Shown here: piece by piece, positions 45,147 through 53,131 of the stretch
Layout of the letters: each line of letters begins with the position of its first letter
How positions within the stretch are numbered: position 1 is the first letter of the stretch
Source of the DNA: Bin80 sp965209015
GTDB taxonomy: Bacteria > Bacteroidota > Rhodothermia > Rhodothermales > Bin80
Reading direction: 5' to 3'
Assembly (NCBI GenBank): GCA_965209015.1
Contig: OZ242367.1
Coordinates: forward strand, 1,488,001-1,552,000
DNA length: 64,000 nt
Notes under the pieces: model-generated
The model's database searches: none
What the model was told of the DNA's origin: nothing
What the model saw: only the letters and a program-made list of their open reading frames with translations
Program-made: the position numbers and the translations under genes

Positions 45147-47138
45147 ATGTTAAGTCTGGGATCATTTCTCAATGCCTATGAAATCCAATCGGTGATTGGG
45201 CGTGGAGGATTCGGGATCGTATATAAAGGAACGCACAATGAACTGGGGATTGAAGTTGCTATCAAAGAGCACTTTCCCACCGAGTTATGTGTTCGACAGG
45301 ACCAAACTGTTGTGCCAAGTAAACCCGAGTTCCAGACTCCTTTTGAGGACAGCTTGGAGCGATTCATCAAAGAAGCGAAACAACTTGAGAAATTTCGGGA
45401 GCACTCAAATATAGTGAGTTGCCGAGATCTCTTTCGAGCGAATGGTACCGCATACATTGTCATGGATTATGTCCATGGATTACCATTATCTGTGCTCCTA
45501 GAACAACGTGAGTCAAAGGGTAACCCTTTTACGGAAAAGGAGTTAATCCAAGTCATAATCCCTTTGTTAAAGGGACTGCAAATTATTCATGAATTGAAGG
45601 TCTATCACCGAGATATTAAGCCTTCAAATATTTTGATACGCTCTTCGGATCAGGCTCCCATCTTGATAGACTTTGGTGCAGCAAAACACTCGCTCAGCAG
45701 GTATACTAAATCGTTGGCGCCCTACTCCGATGGCTATGCTGCCATGGAGCAGGTTGGCGAGGGTGAGATCGGACCTTGGACGGACATATATGGAATGGGT
45801 GCAGTCATGTGGCGGATTGTGGCTGGCGGTGCTTCCTTAATTTCCTCACCAAGCCCAATCGCCGTGCAACGAAGAGCTTATGGGTTAATACAGGAATCTC
45901 TGGATCCACTCCCCCCTGCACTGGATATTGGTCAAAATCGTTTCTCTGATAATGTATTGCAGGCCGTTGATAATTGTCTGAAAATCAATTACAATGATCG
46001 CATTCAAAGTTGCACTGAACTTCATGAAAGAATTATTTCAAATACTCAAGTGGGTAATCGGAATTCCGAGTCTGATCATGAGGTTCAATCCCCCGAACTG
46101 AAACAGACTAGTGTTTCACCTATCCATGTCCCTACCGAGGAACGACTTAAAACCCTGAAAAAAGACCAATCATCAAGAAAAACTAAACCAGCAGTTTTTG
46201 GAGCACTCGGATTGATGGGAATCCTAATAATTATCACGGGTATCATCACACAAACAAAACCTATAATCAATTCCAGTCAGCCACAAGGAGGGGGGGCAAT
46301 AAGTGATTCAACATTAGATTCAACGGCAACCTCTGAAGTATTAGACACTACCGCACTCGCAGCAGAAGAACCCATAAATACTAGTCATAAACAACAGACA
46401 ACAGGTAGAATTGGTGCTCACTCAGATGATGCATTGATCAGTGAGACCATAATATACCAGTCTACAGGATCTCCTGATGACGGTGAATATACTTCTGGAT
46501 CAAGCTCTCCTGATTCTGTGGAATCCTTTTCTCAATCTACTCAAGATCTAATCTATGCCGCTGAACAGGGAGATGCCGAGGCACAGTTCAATCTTGGCAA
46601 CATGTACCGCAAGGGTGAGGGGGTCCCCCAAAGCGATCAAGAAGCCGTGAAATGGTACCGCCTTTCCGCTGAACAGGGAGATGCCATAGCGTACGACAGT
46701 GGTGAGGGGGTTCCCCAAAGCGATCAAGAAGCCGTGAAATGGTACCGCCTTTCCGCTGAACAGGGAGATGCCGAGGCACAGTTCAATCTTGGCGTCATGT
46801 ACGCCAATGGTGAGGGGGTTCCCCAAAGCGATCAAGAAGCCGTGAAATGGTACCGCCTTTCCGCTGAACAGGGAATTGCTTGGGCACAGTATAATCTTGG
46901 CAACATGTACCGCAAGGGTGAGGGGGTTCCCCAAAGCTATCAAGAAGCCGTGAAATGGTACCGCCTTTCCGCTGAACAGGGAATTGCCGAGGCACAGTAT
47001 AATCTTGGCAGCATGTACGCCGAGGGTGCGGGGGTCCCCCAAAGCAATCAAGAAGCCGTGAAATGGTACCGCCTTTCCGCTGAACAGGGATTTGCCTTGG
47101 GCACAGTTCAGTCTTGGCTACATGTACTACAATGGTGA
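45147..47138 (+). CDS. Ser/Thr protein kinase with transmembrane helix and Sel1 repeats (frame broken at 47.1 kb)
   Basis: Hanks-type kinase: glycine loop IGRGGFGIVYKG (17-28), K40 in VAIKEHF, HRDIKPSN with D156, and D175 in IDFGAAKH (Ala-Ala after Gly instead of the usual LA). One membrane helix at about 349-367 (FGALGLMGILIIITGIIT) is followed by an acidic Ser/Thr-rich stretch and Sel1-type repeats that would lie outside the membrane. The frame ends early at 47138: near 47095 one extra base (GCCTTGGGC versus GCTTGGGC in a sister repeat) shifts it, and the array continues in another frame. Intact length would be about 980 aa. First gene of the phosphorylation/TolQ/vWA cluster. Confidence 0.85.
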   Translation: MLSLGSFLNAYEIQSVIGRGGFGIVYKGTHNELGIEVAIKEHFPTELCVRQDQTVVPSKPEFQTPFEDSLERFIKEAKQLEKFREHSNIVSCRDLFRANGTAYIVMDYVHGLPLSVLLEQRESKGNPFTEKELIQVIIPLLKGLQIIHELKVYHRDIKPSNILIRSSDQAPILIDFGAAKHSLSRYTKSLAPYSDGYAAMEQVGEGEIGPWTDIYGMGAVMWRIVAGGASLISSPSPIAVQRRAYGLIQESLDPLPPALDIGQNRFSDNVLQAVDNCLKINYNDRIQSCTELHERIISNTQVGNRNSESDHEVQSPELKQTSVSPIHVPTEERLKTLKKDQSSRKTKPAVFGALGLMGILIIITGIITQTKPIINSSQPQGGGAISDSTLDSTATSEVLDTTALAAEEPINTSHKQQTTGRIGAHSDDALISETIIYQSTGSPDDGEYTSGSSSPDSVESFSQSTQDLIYAAEQGDAEAQFNLGNMYRKGEGVPQSDQEAVKWYRLSAEQGDAIAYDSGEGVPQSDQEAVKWYRLSAEQGDAEAQFNLGVMYANGEGVPQSDQEAVKWYRLSAEQGIAWAQYNLGNMYRKGEGVPQSYQEAVKWYRLSAEQGIAEAQYNLGSMYAEGAGVPQSNQEAVKWYRLSAEQGFALGTVQSWLHVLQW

Positions 47139-47898
47139 GGGGGTTCTCCAAAGCGATCAAGAAGCCGTGAAATGGTACCGCCTTTCCGCTGAACAGGGAA
47201 ATGCCATAGCACAGAGGAATCTTGGCAACATGTACTACAATGGTGCGGGGGTTCCCCAAAGCGATCAAGAAGCCGTGAAATGGTACCGCCTTTCCGCTGA
47301 ACAGGGAGATGCCATAGCACAGTATAATCTTGGCAACATGTACGACAATGGTGAGGGGGTCCCCCAAAACTATCAAGAAGCCGTGAAATGGTACCGCCTT
47401 TCCGCTGAACAGGGAGATGCCAGAGCACAGTATAATCTTGGCAACATGTACCTCAACGGTGAGGGGGTCCCCCAAAGCGATCAAGAAGCCGTGAAATGGT
47501 ACCGCCTTTCCGCTGAACAGGGAGATGCTTGGGCACAGAATAATCTTGGCAACATGTACCGCAAGGGTGAGGGGGTCCCCCAAAGCGATCAAGAAGCCGT
47601 GAAATGGTACCGCCTTTCCGCTGAACAGGGAAAGGCCATAGCACAGAGGAATCTTGGCAACATGTACTACAATGGTGCGGGGGTTCCCCAAAGCGATCAA
47701 GAAGCCGTGAAATGGTACCGCCTTTCCGCTGAACAGGGAGATGCCATAGCACAGGTCAATCTTGGCAACATGTACTACAATGGTGAGGGGGTCCCCCAAA
47801 ACTATCAAGAAGCCGTGAAATGGTACCGCCTTTCCGCTGAACAGGGAATTGCCGAGGCGCAGTATAATCTTGGCAACATGTACCTCAACGGTATGGGG
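46557..47898 (+). repeat. Tandem 108-bp Sel1 repeat array
   Basis: Twelve copies of the core EAVKWYRLSAEQG (36-residue period), with the segment coding KWYRLSAEQG nearly identical at DNA level in every copy. The second unit, near 46681-46707, lacks about 21 bases in frame (DAIAYDSGEGV). Such DNA-level identity shows recent amplification or gene conversion and predicts length changes by recombination. Confidence 0.95.
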
Positions 47899-48087
47899 GT
47901 TACGCGGAATGATGTAAAAGCATATGCGTGGGTTAATGTTTCAATTGCTAATGGAGTTTCACTGTCTACCACCGCAGAGGAGTTGAGAGATGAAATCCAA
48001 TCCCGTCTGACACCAGCTCAACTTGAAGAAGCACAAAAATTATCTGCTGAAATCTATAATCGTATTCAATCCTCAAAAGTAGAATAG
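47092..48087 (+). pseudogene. C-terminal Sel1-repeat part of the kinase, separated by a frameshift
   Basis: Continues the Sel1 array of the upstream kinase in a different frame: seven more EAVKWYRLSAEQG units, a final degenerate repeat (MGVTRNDVKAYAWVNVS) and the usual Sel1 C-terminal cap (LRDEIQSRLTPAQLEEAQKL). There is no signal peptide, anchor or own start signal, so it is the missing end of the kinase rather than a separate gene, unless the TTG at 47092 is used as an internal start. It may be phase-variable or an assembly artefact in repetitive DNA. Confidence 0.8.
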
Positions 48088-48253
48088 CGTTGTTTCTGCA
48101 ACCCATAGAGATTGTTCTGCTATTGGATCTGCGCATTAGATTGATCCGAGATTTCTCTATGCCAAAGATTAGTTGTTGGAATTCCTATTTCATTTCATAA
48201 ATTTGGACTTTGTCGTCACAGAGACTTTCTGTTTGTTTCTTCAACTCTGGTTC

Positions 48254-49075
48254 ATGAGTACAATCAATCTTCTTGACCTAAAAGAATCCAATCGCCGAGT
48301 AGTTAGTGTCTTAGCTGCAATCCTCATCGGTGCAGGAATCATCACCGCCTTCTCCCTCCTACTCCCTGCACCAGAGATTGGAAGTGATCGTATTTACCTG
48401 TCAGCTATACTGTTTGACCGTGCAAGTACTCATTATCCGTTCACCATTCAAAATCTGATGTGGTTGATGTTTTCTGCGGGAATTGCCGAAGTTCTGTTGC
48501 GTTTCAACCGAGCCAACTCTGAAATCAAACAACTGAACGCACGCCTGCTTCCAGATGACGATGTAAGCATCCTCCGATCCAAAGATCTAATCCCCATTTA
48601 TCGTAGGATTAAGAAATCCAAACGGCATCAAGACCACCGACTTCAGCGCCTCATACTTCGGGCAATCCAGCAATTTCAAATTAGCCAGTCTGTAAATCAG
48701 ACAAATAGCTTAGTCAATTCTAGTTTAGAGTTGATGCAACATGAAGTTGATCTGAAGTACAATATGCTTCGTTATGTGGTTTGGCTCATCCCTACGCTTG
48801 GGTTTATCGGAACGGTCATTGGAATTGCTCTGGCACTCTCCGCTGCAAATGATATGCCGAGCTTAGATGACTCTGAGGCAGTACAGATGTGGTTTGGCGC
48901 TATGACAACAAAACTGGGTTTGGCATTTAATACGACCTTTCTAGCTTTGGTTATGGCAGCAATTTTAGTATTTTTACAACATATTGCCCAAGGTCGGGAG
49001 GAATCAGGTTTGAATGGAATTGGACAGTATGTTCTGGATCATCTCATGAATCGCTTATACGAGGAAAAATCATAG
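48254..49075 (+). CDS. MotA/TolQ/ExbB-type proton channel subunit
   Basis: Inner-membrane stator subunit family. Four hydrophobic helices: about 15-36, 61-82, 175-199 (WLIPTLGFIGTVIGIALAL) and 222-244 (FNTTFLALVMAAILVFLQH). The last two carry the TolQ/MotA family pattern: Pro-Thr-Leu-Gly...Gly-Thr-Val-Gly-like, then a Thr-containing helix. The long cytoplasmic loop between TM2 and TM3 is basic. ATG at 48254 is preferred over an earlier open frame start at 48173. Followed after 4 bases by the FHA gene; the likely partner subunit is the vWA protein at 51.9 kb. Confidence 0.8.
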   Translation: MSTINLLDLKESNRRVVSVLAAILIGAGIITAFSLLLPAPEIGSDRIYLSAILFDRASTHYPFTIQNLMWLMFSAGIAEVLLRFNRANSEIKQLNARLLPDDDVSILRSKDLIPIYRRIKKSKRHQDHRLQRLILRAIQQFQISQSVNQTNSLVNSSLELMQHEVDLKYNMLRYVVWLIPTLGFIGTVIGIALALSAANDMPSLDDSEAVQMWFGAMTTKLGLAFNTTFLALVMAAILVFLQHIAQGREESGLNGIGQYVLDHLMNRLYEEKS

Positions 49076-49079
49076 ACAC

Positions 49080-49721
49080 ATGGCAAAAAAACTAAACCCA
49101 GATGGGCTACCAGAAGACGTTCCATCTGTAACGCCGAATAAGGAAACCGATCTGTTTCGTGACTTGAACTTTGATCCCGAAAAGGATAAAGAATCTTTAA
49201 ATCTACCTGAGGAGCCTCCAACCAGAATTGCATCAGGGGGAGAGGTCTCCCAGAATGCACCATCTGATTTTCCATTTTCAACTGGAGAACCCCATACAAA
49301 AGTTATCATCAGCCCGAAGAAGTCAGTTAAACGGGAAGAGACGTCTTCACCTGCCAAAACATCACAGGATATCGTATCGGACCCCGTCGTGGGATGGATA
49401 GTTATCATTGATGGGCCTGGGAAAGGCACGGGGCTTCAATTAGGGTCAGGACAGAATACGGTGGCTCGCGGCGAGCGAGCACGCGTACGAATAGATTTTG
49501 GAGATCAAGAGATTTCACGAGAGTCTCACACAATTATCACTTACGATCCCAGGCATAATAAGTATTACATCCAGCCAGGAATGGGGACTAACCTGACTTA
49601 CCTTAAGAATGAGCCAGTTTTATCTCCAACTCAACTGACATCGGGTAGTCAATTCGTGATTGGTTCAACTACATTACGTTTTATCGCTCTGTGTGACGAA
49701 ACGTTTACTTGGTCAGAATAA
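49080..49721 (+). CDS. Soluble FHA-domain protein
   Basis: A disordered, acidic N-terminal half (about 1-100, rich in Pro, Ser, Glu and possible phospho-sites such as PPTR) precedes a C-terminal FHA domain (about 110-205): GLQLGSGQNTVARGE, FGDQEISRESHTIITYDP (S-R-x-S-H phosphothreonine-binding core) and a GTNLTYLKNEPV loop. It should read phosphothreonine marks set by the cluster kinases. Starts 4 bases after the channel gene and ends 12 bases before the phosphatase. Confidence 0.85.
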   Translation: MAKKLNPDGLPEDVPSVTPNKETDLFRDLNFDPEKDKESLNLPEEPPTRIASGGEVSQNAPSDFPFSTGEPHTKVIISPKKSVKREETSSPAKTSQDIVSDPVVGWIVIIDGPGKGTGLQLGSGQNTVARGERARVRIDFGDQEISRESHTIITYDPRHNKYYIQPGMGTNLTYLKNEPVLSPTQLTSGSQFVIGSTTLRFIALCDETFTWSE

Positions 49722-49733
49722 CAAGTTTACTGG

Positions 49734-50480
49734 ATGGATAAGTGGCTGGCCGCAGGACAGATTCAAGGGCGCCGGGAATCGCAACAAGATGCCTATTCAT
49801 ACATTGAGTGGGATAAAGGGCACTACTTACTAATCTTGGCGGATGGTATCGGTGGAGCCTCTGGAGGGAAATTAGCCGCCGACCTAACCGTCAAGGAATT
49901 TCAAAGCGCTTTTATCTCTGATGGGAATACTGATCATACTCGGGAAAGATTAATCGGGGCACTTACACATGCAAATGATGCCCTGTGCAATAAGAAGGAA
50001 CAGGATCCAAATCTCTCTGATATGGGGACAACCTTGATTGGCGTGGCCGTTGTGAGTCACCAATTTCATTGGGTTAGCGTTGGGGATAGTCCTCTATGGC
50101 TAATCAGTGGCAATGAGATTATTCGATTGAATGAAGATCACTCTATCGGAGGTTTGCTCGACATGCGTGCTCGTTCGGGAGAAATTTCGTGGGAGGAAGC
50201 CAGAAACTCCGGTCAACGTAATGTATTACTTTCCGCAGTTCAGGGTGAAGAAATTCAGCATGTTGACGCCCCACCGGAGCCCCGTCAACTAAATCCAGGC
50301 GATATCCTGATTGCTGCTAGCGATGGGATTGAAACCTGTTCCCAAGATGAGTTAGTTCAAATTGTCACTGCGGGACGGCCTTCTGCTCCAGACATCGTAG
50401 ATGCTGTGATTGAGTTTGTCATTGACACAGATCAGCCTAGGCAGGATAATGCTTCATTAATTGTTTTCAGATACCGTTAA
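49734..50480 (+). CDS. PP2C-family protein phosphatase
   Basis: Metal-dependent Ser/Thr phosphatase. Motifs in order: GRRESQQDAYSY (first metal Asp), LILADGIGGASGG (second Asp), DMGTTLIGV, VGDSPLWLI, ASDGIETC and RQDNASLIV (final metal Asp). Length 248 aa is the short bacterial PppA/PstP-type catalytic domain without membrane anchor. Expected to remove marks placed by the neighbouring kinases. Its stop is 7 bases before the next gene. Confidence 0.93.
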   Translation: MDKWLAAGQIQGRRESQQDAYSYIEWDKGHYLLILADGIGGASGGKLAADLTVKEFQSAFISDGNTDHTRERLIGALTHANDALCNKKEQDPNLSDMGTTLIGVAVVSHQFHWVSVGDSPLWLISGNEIIRLNEDHSIGGLLDMRARSGEISWEEARNSGQRNVLLSAVQGEEIQHVDAPPEPRQLNPGDILIAASDGIETCSQDELVQIVTAGRPSAPDIVDAVIEFVIDTDQPRQDNASLIVFRYR

Positions 50481-50487
50481 AATAGTA

Positions 50488-51912
50488 ATGCTCAAACGCT
50501 TCATTGGCAGTTTACTGATCTGCCTTATTTCACTTAGCTTTGTAGACCATCACGCTGAAGGTGCGATTTATAAAGTCATCGTCTACAATGACGGAGAGGA
50601 AACAGCCCAAGCACTCGGATTCTGGGTTGCAGAAGATATCATACTTACCTCCTCGGCAATTCTGGATTGGGGAGATCAGTTTTTCGTTGAAGATCCAAAT
50701 ACAGGAACTCGCTATCTTGCTACGCGAAGATCTAGTTCAGGCTCTATGGCCTTCTTGTCCGTACAAGGCTTATCCATTAGCACGCTTGTATCTCTTTCGG
50801 CGGAGCCCCCACAACCGAATACCACCACTCATTTTCCTCTTTTGGATGGGACAAAACAGAGCGGATTGTTGAGCTTTGAGGACACCTCAGATAGTTTGTT
50901 TACCCACCGTTATCGCTTCACCATGGATGTGGATTCTACCACATTAGGAGCTCCTCTTATGAATCGGTGTGATCAAGTGATTTCCGTTGTTTCGGGTCAG
51001 CTTGACTCTGATGGGCTACTCGTAGGAGTCAGCGAGAGTTATGAGGCACTCGTCTCATTCCTCAGATCAGATAGCGTGGCATTCACATTAGCGCCTATTC
51101 CATGTCCTACCGTGGAAGATCAACTCTCCATAGAACAACTGCGTAGTGCATCACTTCTGGAAGACCTTGACTCTCTACAGAATGAACTAAAAAGCTTAGA
51201 GGACTCCAGTGCTGCGAGTCTTGACCAGAGTGCAGAACAACTTACCAGACTTACAGCCCAAAAATCAATCCTTCAGAGAAGGATAGCTGATACCGAAGCC
51301 ATGTTGGCAAAGCAGGATTCTGTTCTCAATGAAAGCGAACGACTCAGGGCTACGCTTGATAGCCTCAGAGAACGAAATGCTGAATCTCAAGATCAACTCA
51401 TGGAGCAAGAATCACGAAATCGTGAGCGATTGCTTCTTCTTGGAGGGATTGCTGGTGCACTGATTCTGATTGGATCAATACTTCTGTTTGTATTCTGGAA
51501 ACGAAAACATGATGCTGAGGAAGAGTTGCTTGACAAAGATGACGAACTGCGGAAAGCGGAAGAAGTCATTGAGAGGAAATCATTATCCTTTTCAGATATC
51601 ATTCTATACGGATTAGGTCCTCATAAGGAAGAGGTTAGAATCAAGATAAGTGGAAATGCTCTGGCCCAGAGTGAACAAGGCCTCATCCTTGGACGCTCTT
51701 CCAAGGCAGACCTTGTAATTGTTGAAAGCAGTGTGTCTAGACGGCATGCTTGTATGAGCTTGTTGCATCAAACCATAATGATTCACGATCTGAAAAGCCT
51801 CAATGGGACGGTAGTGGATGGTGTGAAATTAACACCTGGCCAGAAACAACCTTTAGCGCAGGGTTCACGAATTCAACTTGGGGATGTGGCACTTACCATG
51901 ATTATCCATTGA
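50488..51912 (+). CDS. Membrane protein: degenerate trypsin-like domain, coiled coil, TM and cytoplasmic FHA domain
   Basis: Signal-like N-terminus (FIGSLLICLISLSFVDHH), then about 35-215 resembles a trypsin/DegP-like fold (ALGFWVAEDIILTSSAI, SGSMAFLSVQG, GAPLMNRCDQVISVVSG), but Ser-Ser stands where the catalytic His is expected and Ala-Pro where the nucleophile Ser would be, so it is probably inactive. A coiled coil (about 225-315) and a membrane helix (LLLLGGIAGALILIGSILLFVFW) lead to a C-terminal FHA domain with LILGRSSKADLVI, SSVSRRHACMS and SLNGTVVDG. Topology puts the protease-like part outside and the FHA inside. ATG at 50488. Confidence 0.8.
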   Translation: MLKRFIGSLLICLISLSFVDHHAEGAIYKVIVYNDGEETAQALGFWVAEDIILTSSAILDWGDQFFVEDPNTGTRYLATRRSSSGSMAFLSVQGLSISTLVSLSAEPPQPNTTTHFPLLDGTKQSGLLSFEDTSDSLFTHRYRFTMDVDSTTLGAPLMNRCDQVISVVSGQLDSDGLLVGVSESYEALVSFLRSDSVAFTLAPIPCPTVEDQLSIEQLRSASLLEDLDSLQNELKSLEDSSAASLDQSAEQLTRLTAQKSILQRRIADTEAMLAKQDSVLNESERLRATLDSLRERNAESQDQLMEQESRNRERLLLLGGIAGALILIGSILLFVFWKRKHDAEEELLDKDDELRKAEEVIERKSLSFSDIILYGLGPHKEEVRIKISGNALAQSEQGLILGRSSKADLVIVESSVSRRHACMSLLHQTIMIHDLKSLNGTVVDGVKLTPGQKQPLAQGSRIQLGDVALTMIIH

Positions 51913-52958
51913 TGAAGCTTCAACGCAGGGAACTGAATGTGTTTTCGATGTCGGCGCTTGATCTATTTGCGTCGGGAATGGGGGCTTTTGTTTTGCTGGC
52001 CATTACCGCAATGCCATTTTTCCCGAATACAGGAGACTCAAAAGAACGAGTAGAAGACTTGAAAGGACAACTTGAATCTGCAGAATCACGCTCTGAGGAT
52101 TTGGAGAATCTCGTCGCGAAATTGCATGAATCCAATAGCATCGAAGAGGCTCTATCCGAAGAACTTACCGAGACGCTTCGTCAGATTGAGGATATGAAAA
52201 ATAATATTCAGGATTTGGAGAACCAGTTAGCTCAATCTGTAAGTGCCAGTCGTGAACAAGAACTTGAACAGCAGCTTGCTTCCGCTCTAAAAGCACTTCA
52301 AGATGCAGAAACCCAAGTGCAGACATTACAGACAACTCAATCTGAACTTCTTATCCCTCATTTGGATATTGTAATCTGTCTGGATGTAACGGGTAGCATG
52401 CTATATCAGATTGACGGCCTCAAGAGAGAAATATCATCTTTGGCAGAGTTACTTGACAGGATTTCACCGTCGGTTGGAATTGGGATTGTCGCTTTCGGTG
52501 ACCGAAAATGGCAACGTCCGATGTACGAGATGGACATTATCAAGACAACAAGTATGGGTAGAATTCAGAGTTTTGTGAATCGATTGACGCCAAACATGCA
52601 AGACCCGGGGGCAAATCTGAATGATGATAGTCCAGAGGCAGTTACCACCGCTTTGCAACGTGCAATTGCCATGTCTTGGCGATCACAAAGCGAACGGCGA
52701 TATATTATTGTTATAACGGATAATGCAGCGTATCCTGAAAGGGAATCAGACGCACTCACGGCCGCACGGCATTTTGCATCGCAGAACCATCAATTCGTTT
52801 CAGCGGTACGAGCAAATCTTGGCTACTCCGCCCCTGATCGAATTGCAGCCTTTCGATTTTTGAGAGCGCTCGCTCAGGCAGGGGAGGGGAACTTCGTTGA
52901 CGCTGCGGGGGGAGAATCAATATTAAGTAGTGTCCTGTTAGCTATTCTTGGAACCTGA
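51912..52958 (+). CDS. Membrane-anchored coiled-coil vWA protein (TolR/MotB-like anchor)
   Basis: 348 aa. The N-terminal basic tip and single membrane helix (NVFSMSALDLFASGMGAFVL, with Asp in or at the helix start) resemble the ExbD/TolR/MotB-style anchor that pairs with TolQ-type channels. A coiled coil follows (about 45-145). The C-terminal vWA domain has a metal site DVTGSM (D158, Thr in place of the first Ser) and later conserved GIVAFGDR and YIIVITDNAAYPE. Start at 51912 overlaps the upstream stop (TGATG). Inference: second subunit of a stator-like complex with the channel at 48.3 kb, with vWA replacing the usual peptidoglycan-binding end. Confidence 0.82.
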   Translation: MKLQRRELNVFSMSALDLFASGMGAFVLLAITAMPFFPNTGDSKERVEDLKGQLESAESRSEDLENLVAKLHESNSIEEALSEELTETLRQIEDMKNNIQDLENQLAQSVSASREQELEQQLASALKALQDAETQVQTLQTTQSELLIPHLDIVICLDVTGSMLYQIDGLKREISSLAELLDRISPSVGIGIVAFGDRKWQRPMYEMDIIKTTSMGRIQSFVNRLTPNMQDPGANLNDDSPEAVTTALQRAIAMSWRSQSERRYIIVITDNAAYPERESDALTAARHFASQNHQFVSAVRANLGYSAPDRIAAFRFLRALAQAGEGNFVDAAGGESILSSVLLAILGT

Positions 52959-53131
52959 TGAATTGCGCCTGAATCAATTGTGAACTAGGATCACTTTCTA
53001 CAACGTAGAGATGAATGCCACACATGATTTGGTATTGAGATATAGTGCATCTTTCAATTGTGAATGCTTGTCCGTACTCAATAATCCAATTCATAACTGG
53101 TGCTCCTGCATCATATTTAATTTGAATGTAG

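Noticed and set aside
46795..47808. Long minus-strand open frame (337 codons) through the Sel1 array
   Set aside because: It is the antisense of a repeat whose codon pattern has no stops on the other strand; product is a monotonous GISLFSGKAVPFHGFL repeat with no start signal.
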